A stretch of 57,337 nt of DNA from an uncultured Porphyromonadaceae bacterium (GTDB lineage Bacteria > Bacteroidota > Bacteroidia > Bacteroidales > Muribaculaceae): the NCBI GenBank assembly GCA_947175205.1, contig CAMWLS010000011.1, forward strand, positions 1-57,337, in the 5' to 3' direction. The translations under genes were made by a program, and so were the position numbers. Each line of letters opens with the position of its first letter. Positions within the stretch are counted from its first letter, which is position 1. Positions 14,975-24,652 of this stretch are shown piece by piece. The notes under the pieces are model-generated. The model ran no database searches. It saw only the letters and a program-made list of their open reading frames with translations, and was not told the DNA's origin.

Positions 14975-15610
14975 ATGATAATTAACACCGCACGTTTTGT
15001 AATTTCCAGCCCTACCCCGGAGAAGGCTCCCAAGGAGCTGAGGCACGAGTATGCGTTCATTGGCCGTTCCAATGTGGGAAAATCTTCACTGATAAACATG
15101 CTCACCGGTCGCAAGGACCTGGCCATGACTTCATCAACACCCGGAAAGACCATGCTCATAAATCATTTCCTGATTAATGACAGCTGGTATATAGTGGACC
15201 TCCCCGGCTACGGATATGCGCGCCGCAGCAAGGATGCCCGTAAAGACCTGGCGAAGATGATTAAGGACTATATTCTGAACCGTGAGCAGATGACTAACCT
15301 GTTTGTGCTGATAGACAGCCGTCATGCTCCCCAGAAGATAGACCTTGAGTTTATGGAGTGGCTGGGTGAGAACGGTGTGCCATTCAGCATAGTATTCACA
15401 AAACTGGATAAGCTCACTCCGGCTGCCGGGAAGAAGAGCATAGCTGCTTACTGTGAGGAGCTTCTGGAACGCTGGGAGGAACTCCCGCCCATTTTCCGCA
15501 CCTCCAGCGAGGACCGCCGCGGACGCGATGCCATTCTGAATTATATTGAAGAGATGAACCGCCTGCCCCTCTGGCCACAGACCCAGACTGAGAGAACTGA
15601 TGAAAATTAA
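14975..15610 (+). CDS. engB: Ribosome biogenesis GTP-binding protein EngB (YsxC/YihA)
   Basis: 211 residues of a single TrmE-Era-like GTPase domain: P-loop GRSNVGKSS starting at residue 30, the switch region with [15 protein letters not shown] and TKLDK. It assists large-subunit assembly in the cytoplasm. The C-terminal tail is typical of the family. It overlaps rlmH by 11 bases, making a two-gene ribosome-maturation unit. Confidence 0.93.
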   Translation: MIINTARFVISSPTPEKAPKELRHEYAFIGRSNVGKSSLINMLTGRKDLAMTSSTPGKTMLINHFLINDSWYIVDLPGYGYARRSKDARKDLAKMIKDYILNREQMTNLFVLIDSRHAPQKIDLEFMEWLGENGVPFSIVFTKLDKLTPAAGKKSIAAYCEELLERWEELPPIFRTSSEDRRGRDAILNYIEEMNRLPLWPQTQTERTDEN

Positions 15611-16073
15611 ACTGGTAAGCGTGGGTAAGCCGCGCCGCAGTGAGCTGCTGTCGCTGACTGAGGATTTTTTCAAGCGTATACCCCACTACATGCCTTTTGA
15701 GGCTGTGGTGATTCCTGACGTAAAGGCAGGGCGTAACGCATCTGAGGCGGAAATCAAAAGGCGTGAGGGTGAGCTCATTCTGGCTCAGGCTGGAGGCGGT
15801 GACCGTCTGGTTCTGATGGATGAGCGCGGCCGTGAATTTACATCACGTGAGTTTGCGGCGTGGATAGAACGGCACAGCATAAGCGTTCCCGGAAGTCTTA
15901 TTATTGTCATCGGCGGCCCTTACGGCTTTTCTGAGGCTGTGTATGCCCGCGCGGATGAAAAGATATCACTCTCGCGTATGACCCTTACCCATGAGATGGC
16001 ACGGCTTTTTGCGGCAGAACAGCTCTACAGGGCCATGACCATACTGCGCGGTGAGCCGTACCATCATGATTAG
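15600..16073 (+). CDS. rlmH: 23S rRNA (pseudouridine-1915-N3)-methyltransferase RlmH
   Basis: 157 residues, the family length. The SPOUT-fold landmarks are the GGPYGFSE AdoMet-binding loop and the C-terminal [13 protein letters not shown] and RGEPYHH segments. It methylates pseudouridine 1915 in helix 69 of 23S rRNA in assembled ribosomes. The start lies inside the end of engB. It converges on the MurU-like gene with a 55-base gap and no obvious terminator. Confidence 0.95.
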   Translation: MKIKLVSVGKPRRSELLSLTEDFFKRIPHYMPFEAVVIPDVKAGRNASEAEIKRREGELILAQAGGGDRLVLMDERGREFTSREFAAWIERHSISVPGSLIIVIGGPYGFSEAVYARADEKISLSRMTLTHEMARLFAAEQLYRAMTILRGEPYHHD

Positions 16074-16128
16074 TGCCCCGTACACCCGTATTTGCGCTGA
16101 CCAGGGAACAGGAACTAAGGAATATAAA

Positions 16129-16899
16129 TCAGGCGTTGTGAAGCGAGCGGGCACGTTCCAGCGAGTCAGGCTTGCCCACATCACACCACACATGACCAGT
16201 GTGGGGCACATGACCGCAGATGATGCGGTCAGTGCAGCTGTCCACATAAAAATCCATTATAGAGAATTTGTGTATGCCTTCTGCGTCAGTTTCTCCCGTG
16301 ATTTTTTCATTATAGCTTGCTAACAGCTGAAATATAGCAGGGGATATCACATGTACTCCTGCAAATGCCAGCAAGGCGTATTCCGGCGGAATTTCCCTGA
16401 GCGAGTCAGGGCGTAGCGCTCCGGTGGTGACATTGGTCCATCCGCGCATGCGCATATCTGCGTCAAAGGCCAACAGGCGCTGAGTGTTACGCACACTTAC
16501 GGCCAGGGTTGCCAGAGCACGGCGGGCGTCATTATGCGCGTGCATGAGTTCAGGCAGGTCAATATCCGTATATATATCAGCATTATGAATGAGCACCGGG
16601 CTGTCCTCTCCTAAGAGCCGCGCAGCTTTCAGAAGGCCGCCTCCAGTGTCCAGGAGCATGTCAGACTCATCACTTATTTTAACCGGTACAGGCCATGCGC
16701 GCGAGTCTAAAAAAGAAATAATCTGGGATGCAAAGTGATGCACGTTCACCACAATCTCCGTGGCACCTGCCGCTATCAGCCGCTCCATCACATGTTCAAG
16801 CATGGGGCGACCGCCTACTTCCACCAGCGCCTTGGGGTGAAAATCTGTAAAAGGCTTTAGTCTGGTTCCCAGACCTGCTGCAAAGACAAGGGCTTTCAT
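16129..16899 (-). CDS. murU: Sugar-1-phosphate nucleotidyltransferase, MurU-like
   Basis: 256 residues of a NTP_transferase domain opening with FAAGLGTRLKPFT and a following PKAL motif, the nucleotide-binding site. The short length without a left-handed beta-helix domain fits MurU (MurNAc-1-phosphate uridylyltransferase) or small mannose-1-phosphate guanylyltransferases. Its start overlaps the stop of the kinase gene by one base (TGATG), and in Pseudomonas AmgK and MurU act in series to make UDP-MurNAc from recycled MurNAc, bypassing fosfomycin-sensitive synthesis. The MurU assignment rests on this coupling and is inference; the enzyme class is firm. Confidence 0.75.
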   Translation of the reverse strand: MKALVFAAGLGTRLKPFTDFHPKALVEVGGRPMLEHVMERLIAAGATEIVVNVHHFASQIISFLDSRAWPVPVKISDESDMLLDTGGGLLKAARLLGEDSPVLIHNADIYTDIDLPELMHAHNDARRALATLAVSVRNTQRLLAFDADMRMRGWTNVTTGALRPDSLREIPPEYALLAFAGVHVISPAIFQLLASYNEKITGETDAEGIHKFSIMDFYVDSCTDRIICGHVPHTGHVWCDVGKPDSLERARSLHNA

Positions 16900-18320
16900 C
16901 AGCGGGGTAAGAAGGTCTGCTCTATGTTCTGTTCACGGTGCACCAGTTCCACCTTCACATTAAATTTCTTATGCAGATGCTCCGCGGTGTGCTGGGCGCA
17001 GTAGACAGAGCGGTGCTGGCCGCCGGTACATCCGTAGCAAATCATAAGATTGGTGAACCCGCGTTCCATGTACCTGGCCACAGAAGCATCAGTGAGGGCG
17101 TAACAGTGCTCCAAGAAAGTGAGAATCTCACCGTCATCCTCCAGAAACTTTATCACCTGTTCATCAAGCCCGGTAAAGGGCTTGTAGCGGTCATATTTAC
17201 CGGGGTTATTCACCGCGCGGCAGTCAAAGACATAGCCGCCGCCATTGCCGGAGGTGTCATTAGGGATGCCTTTTTTGAAGGCAAAACTCATGACCCGGAC
17301 GGTGAGCCTGCGGCTCTCAAGGTCTGTGCTGAACTGTTTCAGATTAACCAGCTTGCGCAGGACCTCAGTCAGATACGGATATTCCGGATAAGGCTTATCC
17401 AGCAGCTGACGCAGATTCTCAACCGCAAAAGGTACGCTCTGCATGAAATGAGGCTTCTTCTCAAAGTAGCCTCTGAAGCCGTAAGCGCCCAGCACCTGAA
17501 GTGTGCGGAAAAGGACAAAATGACGCAGCTGCTCTCTGAAGTATTCCTCATCAATGGGCTGATAGCGGCGCAGAGAGTCTATGTATTCCTTAATCAACTC
17601 ATTACGGAGATTGGTGGGGAAATTTGCCTTTGCCTGCCACAGGAAGCTGGCCACGTCATAATAAAACGGTCCTTTGCGGCCACCCTGGAAGTCAATGAGC
17701 CAGGGCTGCCCGTCTTTAATCATCACGTTGCGTGACTGGAAATCACGATACATGAATGTTCCAGACTGCGAACGCATGAGCACATCAGCCATTTTCTGGA
17801 AATCATCCTCCAGACGGTCTTCCTGGAATTCAAGTCCGGTAGCCTTCAGGAAACAGTACTTAAAATAATTGAGATCCCACATTATACTGCGGACGTCAAA
17901 CTGTGACGAGGGATAACAGACACTGAAATCCAGCCCCACAGCGCCGTTAAACTGAACGTCCGGAAGGAGCCTGATGGTTTTCACCAGCAGGTCTTTTTCT
18001 TCTGTGGAGAATGAACGTGTCTTGCGTCCTTTTTCTATTTCCTGAAACAGCAGCCTGTCACCGAGGTCTGTCTGAAGATAAGACATCATATCATCAGATA
18101 CCGCCAGAACTTCCGGCACGGGAAGATTACGTCCAGCAAAATGTCTGGCCATGTAAATGAAGGCCTCATTTTCTTCACGTGAAGTACCGGTTACCCCTAT
18201 AACTGAAGGATTTCCATGGAGGCGGTAATAACGGCGGTTAGAGCCGGATGAGGGGAGCTCTTCAATTCTTTCAGGCTCTGAGCCGGTCAGGCGGCGATAT
18301 AAGTCAGCAAGTATGTTCAT
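16899..18320 (-). CDS. Aminosugar kinase (AmgK-like) fused to RapZ C-terminal domain
   Basis: 473 residues in two modules. Residues 1 to about 330 are an aminoglycoside/choline-kinase-fold phosphotransferase with the catalytic loop YRDFQSRN (Asp193, Asn198) and the metal-binding LIDFQGG (Asp210), as in AmgK, which phosphorylates MurNAc and GlcNAc at the anomeric carbon. Residues 338-473 match the RapZ C-terminal domain: SFAFKKGIP, YVFDCR, TGLDEQV and the GCTGGQHRS signature (430-438). In Escherichia coli this domain binds glucosamine-6-phosphate and RNA. The RapZ N-terminal P-loop domain is absent. I infer a recycling kinase whose activity could be tuned by glucosamine-6-phosphate. It lies 28 bases after recQ and is coupled to murU. 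Confidence 0.85.
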   Translation of the reverse strand: MNILADLYRRLTGSEPERIEELPSSGSNRRYYRLHGNPSVIGVTGTSREENEAFIYMARHFAGRNLPVPEVLAVSDDMMSYLQTDLGDRLLFQEIEKGRKTRSFSTEEKDLLVKTIRLLPDVQFNGAVGLDFSVCYPSSQFDVRSIMWDLNYFKYCFLKATGLEFQEDRLEDDFQKMADVLMRSQSGTFMYRDFQSRNVMIKDGQPWLIDFQGGRKGPFYYDVASFLWQAKANFPTNLRNELIKEYIDSLRRYQPIDEEYFREQLRHFVLFRTLQVLGAYGFRGYFEKKPHFMQSVPFAVENLRQLLDKPYPEYPYLTEVLRKLVNLKQFSTDLESRRLTVRVMSFAFKKGIPNDTSGNGGGYVFDCRAVNNPGKYDRYKPFTGLDEQVIKFLEDDGEILTFLEHCYALTDASVARYMERGFTNLMICYGCTGGQHRSVYCAQHTAEHLHKKFNVKVELVHREQNIEQTFLPR

Positions 18321-18348
18321 GTGGGGAATATGGAAAAATATGAAAGAA

Positions 18349-20532
18349 TCAGTTACCCATTTCAGACAGGAATTTAATGCGCATCAGGCGCACTTCCTCT
18401 TCTGTGTAATCGGGGCAGAGTTCAGCGTATGCTTCCTTAAGGTCATCACTTTCACTTTCCTTGAAGTAATCATAAACTTCCTGCTGGTCAGCGGGGTCCA
18501 TAATCTCATCCAGGAAATATGAAATATTGATGCGTGTTCCGGCATTGACAATGGCCTCAATCTCATCCAGCAGCTGGGAGAATTCAATACCCTGAGATGC
18601 AACCAGTTCAGTGAGGTCAATCTTACGGTCAATGGCCTGAATAATCTGAATCTTGAGCTTGCTCTTATTGGCCACGCTACGGACGCGTAAATCTTCCGGG
18701 CGCTCTATCTCATTATCATCAACATATTTCTTAATGATTTTCACAAATTCCTCACCATACCGCTTGGCTTTTCCGGCACCCACGCCGGGGATGTTCTGAA
18801 GTTCTTCCAGAGAAATGGGGTAAGTGGTGGCCATGGCTTCAAGAGAGGGGTCCTGGAAAATCACATAAGGAGGCAGTCCCAGCTGTGTGGCAATCTGCTT
18901 GCGCAGAGCCACCAGAATGGCGTACATCTCAGGGTCAGCTGCGCCTGAAACTGATGAGTTTATGTTAATGACTTCCTCATCCTCATCAAACTCATTGTCA
19001 AGGGCTACCTTGAATGATGTAGGTTTCTTCAGGAAAGCCTTACCGGCGGGAGTGACGTGCAGGATACCATAGTTTTCAATATCACTGCTAAGGTACCCGT
19101 TCAGTATGGCCTGACGGAGGACGGTACGGAGCACGCGGGCATCAGTACCCTGCACACATCCGAATACTTCAAGATCATCATGGTGGTAAGAGCTGACATC
19201 AGCAGTGGCTTTACCCACCATTACATCTATAATATGGTCTGCTTTAAATTTTTCTTTCAGCGCACTGATGGTTTCAATCAGTGCCAGAAGTTCATCTTTT
19301 GCTTCCACTTTTTTCTTAGGGTTAACACAGTTGTCACAGTTCTCACAGTTATGGGGAGCATATTCCTCACCGAAATAATGCAGCAGCGACTTACGGCGGC
19401 ATACTGAAGATTCAGCATAGGCGGCTGTCTCCATCAGAAGCTGCCGTCCAATTTCCTGCTCACTCACGGGTTTACCCTGCATGAATTTCTCCATCTTCTG
19501 GAGATCCTTGTATGAGTAAAAAGTGAGGCAATGTCCTTCTCCGCCATCACGTCCGGCACGTCCTGTTTCCTGGTAATATCCTTCCAGGGATTTGGGCATG
19601 TCATAATGAACCACAAATCTGACATCCGGCTTGTCTATTCCCATGCCGAAGGCAATGGTTGCCACTATGACATCCACCTTCTCATGGAGGAAGGCATCCT
19701 GGTTTGCGGAGCGGGTGGCAGGGTCCATACCCGCATGGTAAGGCAGTGCGCGGATATTGTTTATCTGCAGGAGTGTTGCCAGCTCTTCCACGCTTTTGCG
19801 GCTCAGGCAATATATGATTCCTGATTTTCCGGCATGCTGTTTCACAAAACGTATCACTTCCTTGTCCACATTCTTGCTTTTGGGGCGCACCTCATAAAAG
19901 AGGTTCTCACGGTTAAAGGAAGACTTGAAGACGCGTGCATCAGTCATGCCCAGATTTTTCTGTATGTCATGCTGTACCTTGGGAGTGGCCGTGGCAGTAA
20001 GGGCAATAACAGGACGGCTGCCTATTTCGTTAACAATGGGGCGTATACGGCGATATTCCGGGCGGAAGTCATGGCCCCACTCAGAAATACAGTGTGCCTC
20101 ATCAATGGCATAAAACGAGATGGGAACTGTCTTAAGAAATTCAATATTTTCTTCTTTTGTAAGAGATTCCGGTGCCACATACAGGAGCTTGGTACGGCCG
20201 GAAATTATGTCAGCCTTCACCTGTTCTATGGCAGTACGGGTAAGTGATGAATTCAGGAAATGAGCCACATTATCATTCTCACTGAAGTTACGCATGGCGT
20301 CCACCTGGTTTTTCATAAGTGCAATGAGGGGGGATACCACAATTGCGGTACCCTCACTGAGCAAGGCCGGCAGCTGGTAACAAAGTGATTTGCCGCCGCC
20401 GGTGGGCATGAGCACAAAGGTGTCATGTCCTTCAAGAAGAGAGGTCATAATGGCTTCCTGATTTCCTTTAAACTTATCAAATCCGAAGTGGTATTTCAGG
20501 CCTTCTTCCAGACCCGGGAATGTTTTGCTCAT
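18349..20532 (-). CDS. recQ: ATP-dependent DNA helicase RecQ
   Basis: 727 residues: helicase core with Walker A PTGGGKSLCYQ, the DEAH box and the GRAGRDG arginine-finger motif, then the RQC zinc site (CRRKSLLHYFGEEY followed by CENCDNC), a winged helix and an HRDC domain near 520-600. A further C-terminal helical extension, with SQLLDEIEAIV, is common in Bacteroidales RecQ. It unwinds 3' to 5' in recombination and replication-fork repair. It lies 69 bases after clpX on the same strand and is probably cotranscribed from the clpP promoter. Confidence 0.95.
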   Translation of the reverse strand: MSKTFPGLEEGLKYHFGFDKFKGNQEAIMTSLLEGHDTFVLMPTGGGKSLCYQLPALLSEGTAIVVSPLIALMKNQVDAMRNFSENDNVAHFLNSSLTRTAIEQVKADIISGRTKLLYVAPESLTKEENIEFLKTVPISFYAIDEAHCISEWGHDFRPEYRRIRPIVNEIGSRPVIALTATATPKVQHDIQKNLGMTDARVFKSSFNRENLFYEVRPKSKNVDKEVIRFVKQHAGKSGIIYCLSRKSVEELATLLQINNIRALPYHAGMDPATRSANQDAFLHEKVDVIVATIAFGMGIDKPDVRFVVHYDMPKSLEGYYQETGRAGRDGGEGHCLTFYSYKDLQKMEKFMQGKPVSEQEIGRQLLMETAAYAESSVCRRKSLLHYFGEEYAPHNCENCDNCVNPKKKVEAKDELLALIETISALKEKFKADHIIDVMVGKATADVSSYHHDDLEVFGCVQGTDARVLRTVLRQAILNGYLSSDIENYGILHVTPAGKAFLKKPTSFKVALDNEFDEDEEVININSSVSGAADPEMYAILVALRKQIATQLGLPPYVIFQDPSLEAMATTYPISLEELQNIPGVGAGKAKRYGEEFVKIIKKYVDDNEIERPEDLRVRSVANKSKLKIQIIQAIDRKIDLTELVASQGIEFSQLLDEIEAIVNAGTRINISYFLDEIMDPADQQEVYDYFKESESDDLKEAYAELCPDYTEEEVRLMRIKFLSEMGN

Positions 20533-20601
20533 GCGGTAATTAATGAGGAGAAAGAGATTAAAATGAGTAAGAGAGGGAAGTGAGAATACGGGCTTCAGAT
20601 G

Positions 20602-21885
20602 TTACACCATACCCTGACGGAGGTGTGATTTTTCAATCTGTTTCTGAACGAAATCTCTTGTTATGATAATTTTTTTATTTTCACCGGAGGGGGCATCATA
20701 CATGGCATCAATCATGATGCTTTCCACAATGGAACGCAATCCGCGTGCTCCGAGCTTGAACTCCACTGCTTTATCCACAATGAAATCCAGGGCGTCATCA
20801 TCAAAGACCAGATCAACGCCATCCAGTGCAAAAAGCTTCTGATACTGGCGTGTAAGGGCGTTCTTGGGCTCTGTGAGGACGCGGCGGAGGGCATCGCGGT
20901 CCAGTGGCTCCAGATGTGTAATAACGGGCAGACGGCCTATTATTTCAGGAATGAGACCGAATGATTTGAGGTCCTGAGGGGCAACGTAGTTCATGAAGTT
21001 CTCAGCATCAACGCGCTTGTTGTCAGAACCGAAACCCACAACGCGGGAATTGAGTCTGTGGGCCACTTTTTCTTCAATTCCGTCAAAGGCGCCACCGCAT
21101 ATAAAGAGGATGTTGCGGGTGTCCACAGGTATCATACGCTGTTCCGGATGCTTGCGGCCGCCCTGCGGGGGCACGTTAACCACAGATCCTTCAAGGAGCT
21201 TGAGCAGGCCCTGCTGAACGCCTTCGCCACTGACGTCACGTGTGATGGAAGGATTGTCACCCTTGCGGGCTATCTTATCAATCTCATCAATGAAGACTAT
21301 ACCGCGCTCCGCTTTCTCCACATCATAGTCAGCAGCCTGCAGCAGACGTGTGAGAAGGCTTTCTATATCCTCACCCACATAGCCTGCCTGTGTGAGCACG
21401 GTGGCATCAACAATGGTGAAGGGGACATCAAGCAGGCGGGCAATGGACTTGGCCAGCAGGGTTTTACCTGTGCCGGTGGGTCCCACCATAATGATGTTGC
21501 TTTTTTCTATCTCCACATCATCATCAGTGTCAGGCTGGGCCAGACGCTTGTAGTGGTTATAAACTGCCACGGACAGGAATTTCTTGGCATCCTCCTGCCC
21601 TATTACGTAGCGGTCCAGGAATTCCTTTATTTCCTTGGGCTTGGGTATTTTTCCGGTGAATGGAGCCTTTGCCTTACGGGTTTTTCTCCCGGCGCTGTCA
21701 AGGGTCTCCGGGCCTTTCTTAGCCTTAGGCAGGGGCTCTCCGCGCATTTCAGCCAGCATCTGTGCCGCGGCTGTTATACAGTCAGTACAAATAGCGCTTC
21801 TGCCATCAGGCGCTGGGAGAAGTCCTTCAACTTCCCAGGCGGACCGACCGCAAAAGCTGCACTTGTCTATTTCCTTTTTAGCCAT
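20602..21885 (-). CDS. clpX: ATP-dependent Clp protease ATP-binding subunit ClpX
   Basis: 427 residues. The N-terminal zinc-binding domain has Cys9, Cys12, Cys33 and Cys36. An AAA+ module follows with Walker A GPTGTGKT, Walker [11 protein letters not shown] and the pore-loop region. RVVGFGSDN contains the (I/V)GF loop that docks on ClpP. It unfolds tagged substrates and feeds them to ClpP. It starts 14 bases after clpP, in the usual clpP-clpX order. Confidence 0.97.
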   Translation of the reverse strand: MAKKEIDKCSFCGRSAWEVEGLLPAPDGRSAICTDCITAAAQMLAEMRGEPLPKAKKGPETLDSAGRKTRKAKAPFTGKIPKPKEIKEFLDRYVIGQEDAKKFLSVAVYNHYKRLAQPDTDDDVEIEKSNIIMVGPTGTGKTLLAKSIARLLDVPFTIVDATVLTQAGYVGEDIESLLTRLLQAADYDVEKAERGIVFIDEIDKIARKGDNPSITRDVSGEGVQQGLLKLLEGSVVNVPPQGGRKHPEQRMIPVDTRNILFICGGAFDGIEEKVAHRLNSRVVGFGSDNKRVDAENFMNYVAPQDLKSFGLIPEIIGRLPVITHLEPLDRDALRRVLTEPKNALTRQYQKLFALDGVDLVFDDDALDFIVDKAVEFKLGARGLRSIVESIMIDAMYDAPSGENKKIIITRDFVQKQIEKSHLRQGMV

Positions 21886-21899
21886 TTCTAAAAGGATGT

Positions 21900-22622
21900 T
21901 TATTTATCACTGTTATGAACCAGTACTTTATCCACCATGCCGTACTCCAGGGCTTCCTGAGCGGTCATCCAGTAATCACGGTCAGAGTCATGCTCTACCT
22001 TATCCAAGGGCTGACCTGAGTGATGTGAGATTATCTCATAAAGCTCATGCTTGAGTTTAAGTATCTCACGGGCTGTGATTTCAATATCTGAGGCCTGACC
22101 CTGAACACCGCCCAGAGGCTGATGTATCATGACACGTGAATGAGGCAGTGCGTAACGCTTGCCGTTCTGACCTGAGACCAGGAGGACAGCAGCCATGGAA
22201 GCAGCCATACCGGTGCATATGGTGGACACGTCAGACTTTATAAGCTGCATGGTGTCATAAATGCCGAGTCCGGCATATACTGAGCCGCCGGGTGAGTTAA
22301 TATATATGGAGATATCTTTTCCGGGGTTGCTGGAATCAAGATAAAGGAGCTGTGCCACCACAACATTAGCGGTGTACTCATTAACTTCTGTGCCAAGGAA
22401 AATGATGCGGTCCATCATCAGACGTGAGAACACGTCCATCTGCGCAACATTCAGCTGGCGTTCCTCAATAATAGAGGGGTTTATATAGCTGGCACGGGTG
22501 GAGGCAATGTTATTGAGGTGTGAAGTGTAACCGTCAATAACAGAACCGTTCATTCCCAGATGCCCGGTGGCAAAGTTACGGAAGTCTTCGCCGGCAGTCT
22601 GATTTTTAAAATTGTAATTCAT
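21900..22622 (-). CDS. clpP: ATP-dependent Clp protease proteolytic subunit ClpP
   Basis: 240 residues. The catalytic serine is Ser142 in [11 protein letters not shown] and the histidine is His167 in MIHQPLGG; the acid lies in the DSDRDYWM segment. The N-terminus is about 35 residues longer than in Escherichia coli, consistent with the longer Bacteroidales ClpP. It forms the tetradecameric proteolytic core for ClpX here and, presumably, for ClpC at 53683. Trigger factor (tig), often just upstream in Bacteroidales, is absent. A very good promoter lies at 22687-22718. Confidence 0.97.
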   Translation of the reverse strand: MNYNFKNQTAGEDFRNFATGHLGMNGSVIDGYTSHLNNIASTRASYINPSIIEERQLNVAQMDVFSRLMMDRIIFLGTEVNEYTANVVVAQLLYLDSSNPGKDISIYINSPGGSVYAGLGIYDTMQLIKSDVSTICTGMAASMAAVLLVSGQNGKRYALPHSRVMIHQPLGGVQGQASDIEITAREILKLKHELYEIISHHSGQPLDKVEHDSDRDYWMTAQEALEYGMVDKVLVHNSDK

Positions 22623-22686
22623 ATATGTACTATTGGATTATTCTAACGTTATGTACTTACAAACCGGTACAGTCCGGTTCACAAGT

Positions 22687-22718
22687 CAAAATTAAACAAA
22701 AAAATATACTTATGCAAA
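22687..22718 (-). promoter_or_regulatory. Promoter of clpP-clpX-recQ
   Basis: On the minus strand the -7 box TAATTTTG (22694-22687) and a -33 TTTG (22718-22715) are spaced by 20 bases. The -7 box is 64 bases from the clpP start. The leader contains AACCGG-tacagt-CCGGTT, a short inverted repeat (22659-22676). Confidence 0.75.
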
Positions 22719-22737
22719 ATCAGAAATTTTTTTTTCA

Positions 22738-22745
22738 TATTTTTG
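22738..22745 (+). promoter_or_regulatory. -7 promoter box of the repeat-protein gene
   Basis: TATTTTTG matches TAnnTTTG. No well-spaced -33 TTTG was found. The transcript would start near 22752, leaving the ATG at 22815 as start with a leader of about 60 bases. Confidence 0.45.
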
Positions 22746-22814
22746 AGGTGAAATATGATGGTCCGCTCTCTAATATTTGCTAAAACAGGTACTTATAAAA
22801 AAAGACAACTGATT

Positions 22815-23318
22815 ATGATAAGGAAAATATGCCTGCTGATGATTTTTGCTCTCGGGGTGTTTTATGCCGCCGGACAAAGTAGTCCCTATACTATCTCTAC
22901 CAACGCTAATTCTGTAAAGAGCAGTACCTATACGGTTAAGTGGAATGAGTTTCACCGGCGGCTGGAGTACCGTGATGCAGCGGGCAAGCTTACTGAATAT
23001 TCTAAATGGAATGATTTTCACAACCGGCTGGAATATTTTAACAGCAAAGGTACGCTTATACGCTATGTGAAACATAATGATTTCCATGAGCGTGATGAGA
23101 CTTTTGATGCTGCAGGACATCTTGAGAGCTACACCAAATATAATGACTTCCATAAGCGGGAGGATTATTTTGATGCCAAGGGCCATCTTATGGGTTACAG
23201 CAAGTGGGATCACTTTTATAACCGGGAGAATTTCTATGATGCCAAGGGGCGCCTTACCGGTTACCGCAAATGGGATGATTTCCACCAGCGTTTTGAATTT
23301 ACGCCTGTTGTAAGATAG
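22815..23318 (+). CDS. Secreted protein made of 22-residue repeats
   Basis: 167 residues. A signal peptide (hydrophobic 5-19, cut after AAG near residue 20) is followed by a short linker and five full 22-residue repeats (42-63, 64-85, 86-107, 108-129, 130-151) plus a partial sixth (152-167). The consensus is K-W-N-D-F-H-x-R-x-E-Y-F-D-A-K-G-x-L-x-x-Y-x. The aromatic and Gly-Leu spacing recalls MORN or YD-type beta-hairpin repeats, but I cannot assign a family. It is probably periplasmic or exported and presents an extended beta structure. The ATG at 22815 is used because it begins the signal peptide; an in-frame ATG at 22755 sits just after the promoter box. A strong terminator follows. Confidence 0.7.
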   Translation: MIRKICLLMIFALGVFYAAGQSSPYTISTNANSVKSSTYTVKWNEFHRRLEYRDAAGKLTEYSKWNDFHNRLEYFNSKGTLIRYVKHNDFHERDETFDAAGHLESYTKYNDFHKREDYFDAKGHLMGYSKWDHFYNRENFYDAKGRLTGYRKWDDFHQRFEFTPVVR

Positions 23319-23371
23319 CCCCGTCAGATGAAGTCCCGTTCATAAAATATCTGAAAGCAAAGTCTAAAGCA

Positions 23372-23416
23372 CCGGCTCAACATTCTTAACAAATGCTGAG
23401 CCGGGTTTATATTTTT
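23372..23416 (+). terminator. Intrinsic terminator of the repeat-protein gene
   Basis: CCGGCTCA (23372-23379) pairs with TGAGCCGG (23397-23404), with an inner CATT/AATG extension. It is followed by GTTTATATTTTT. It lies between this gene and the convergent dnaJ. Confidence 0.8.
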
Positions 23417-23452
23417 CCACGTTGCAGGGCTTACTCTTCTGCCCTATTCGGA

Positions 23453-24637
23453 TTACTCAAAAATGTGTTTGAGTTTAGAGAAGATACGGTGTTTCTCAGC
23501 TTCAGAAGCCTGAATGTTGGGAGAGCCTTTAAGGCTTTCAATGGCCGCTTTCTCCTTTTCATCCAGTTTTTCCGGGATGTAAACCATTACGTTTACAAGT
23601 TCATCACCGCGAGAGGAGCTTTCTGTTGAGGGCAGACCCTTGCCGCGCATACGCAGTACCTTGCCGGGCTGTGTGCCGGGGGCTATCTTCACACGTGCGC
23701 GACCGCTGATGGTGGGCACTTCTGCTGTTCCACCCAGGACTGCAGTGGGGAGGTCAAGCATCAGGTTATAAATCACATCCTTTCCGTCACGGATGAGTTC
23801 AGGATGTTTTACTTCTTCCACAACCACCAGGAGATCACCGTTTACGCCGCCGTGGCGTGGAGCATTTCCTTTACCCTGAAGGGTGAGCGTCATGCCGTCT
23901 TCAACACCGGCGGGGATACGGAAGCTAACCTGAACATCCTTACGCTGTATGCCTTCACCGTGACAGTATGAACATTTTTCTGTAATGACCTTTCCGGAGC
24001 CTTCACACTCAGGACATACCACCTGACTCTGCATGGGCCCGAACATAGACTGCTGCGTCCGTGTCACAGAGCCGGTGCCATGACAGGTGGGACAGGTTGC
24101 AAAGGCAACGCCATCTTTGGCGCCGGTGCCGTTACAGTGGTCACATTTCACATAGGTGGGTATCTTAAGGGTCTTGTTAACACCTTCAGCAATTTCTGCC
24201 AGTGTCATTTTCACACGTATACGGAGGTCTGTCCCGCGTCTCTGGCGCTGAGCGCGGGCGCGTGTACGTCCGCCTGTGGCTCCACCAAAACCGCCGGCGT
24301 CAAAACCGCCATGACCGCCGAAAATATCACCGAACATGGAGAAGATATCCTCCATGGACATATTGCTCTGATAGAAGCCTCCACCGCCTGCGCCACCGGG
24401 GAATCCCTGCGGACCCATGCTGTGGCCGAACTGGTCATATTTCTGACGTTTTTCTTCATTGCTTAGGACGTCATAAGCCTCAGCGGCTTCTTTAAACTTC
24501 TCCTCAGCAGCCTTATCTCCCGGGTTCTTATCCGGATGGTACTTGATGGCGAGCTTACGGTACGCTTTCTTAATCTCATCAGCGTTAGCCGTCTTGCTCA
24601 CCCCCAGCACTTCATAATAATCTCTTTTCTCACTCAT
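23453..24637 (-). CDS. dnaJ: Chaperone protein DnaJ
   Basis: 394 residues: J domain with the HPD motif (YHPDKNPGD), a Gly/Phe-rich linker containing [10 protein letters not shown] and [13 protein letters not shown], four CxxCxGxG-type zinc motifs, and the C-terminal substrate-binding domains. It delivers unfolded proteins to DnaK and stimulates its ATPase. It starts 15 bases after grpE; dnaK is elsewhere. No CIRCE element is visible upstream of the pair. Confidence 0.97.
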   Translation of the reverse strand: MSEKRDYYEVLGVSKTANADEIKKAYRKLAIKYHPDKNPGDKAAEEKFKEAAEAYDVLSNEEKRQKYDQFGHSMGPQGFPGGAGGGGFYQSNMSMEDIFSMFGDIFGGHGGFDAGGFGGATGGRTRARAQRQRRGTDLRIRVKMTLAEIAEGVNKTLKIPTYVKCDHCNGTGAKDGVAFATCPTCHGTGSVTRTQQSMFGPMQSQVVCPECEGSGKVITEKCSYCHGEGIQRKDVQVSFRIPAGVEDGMTLTLQGKGNAPRHGGVNGDLLVVVEEVKHPELIRDGKDVIYNLMLDLPTAVLGGTAEVPTISGRARVKIAPGTQPGKVLRMRGKGLPSTESSSRGDELVNVMVYIPEKLDEKEKAAIESLKGSPNIQASEAEKHRIFSKLKHIFE

Positions 24638-24652
24638 TGCGGTATACAGTAT

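Noticed and set aside
16938-17735. 265-codon plus-strand frame opposite the kinase-RapZ gene
   Set aside because: It is antisense to a well-supported gene, has no recognisable domain and reflects codon bias of the true strand.
21058-21891. 277-codon plus-strand frame opposite clpX
   Set aside because: A shadow of clpX; composition without domain, signal or promoter.
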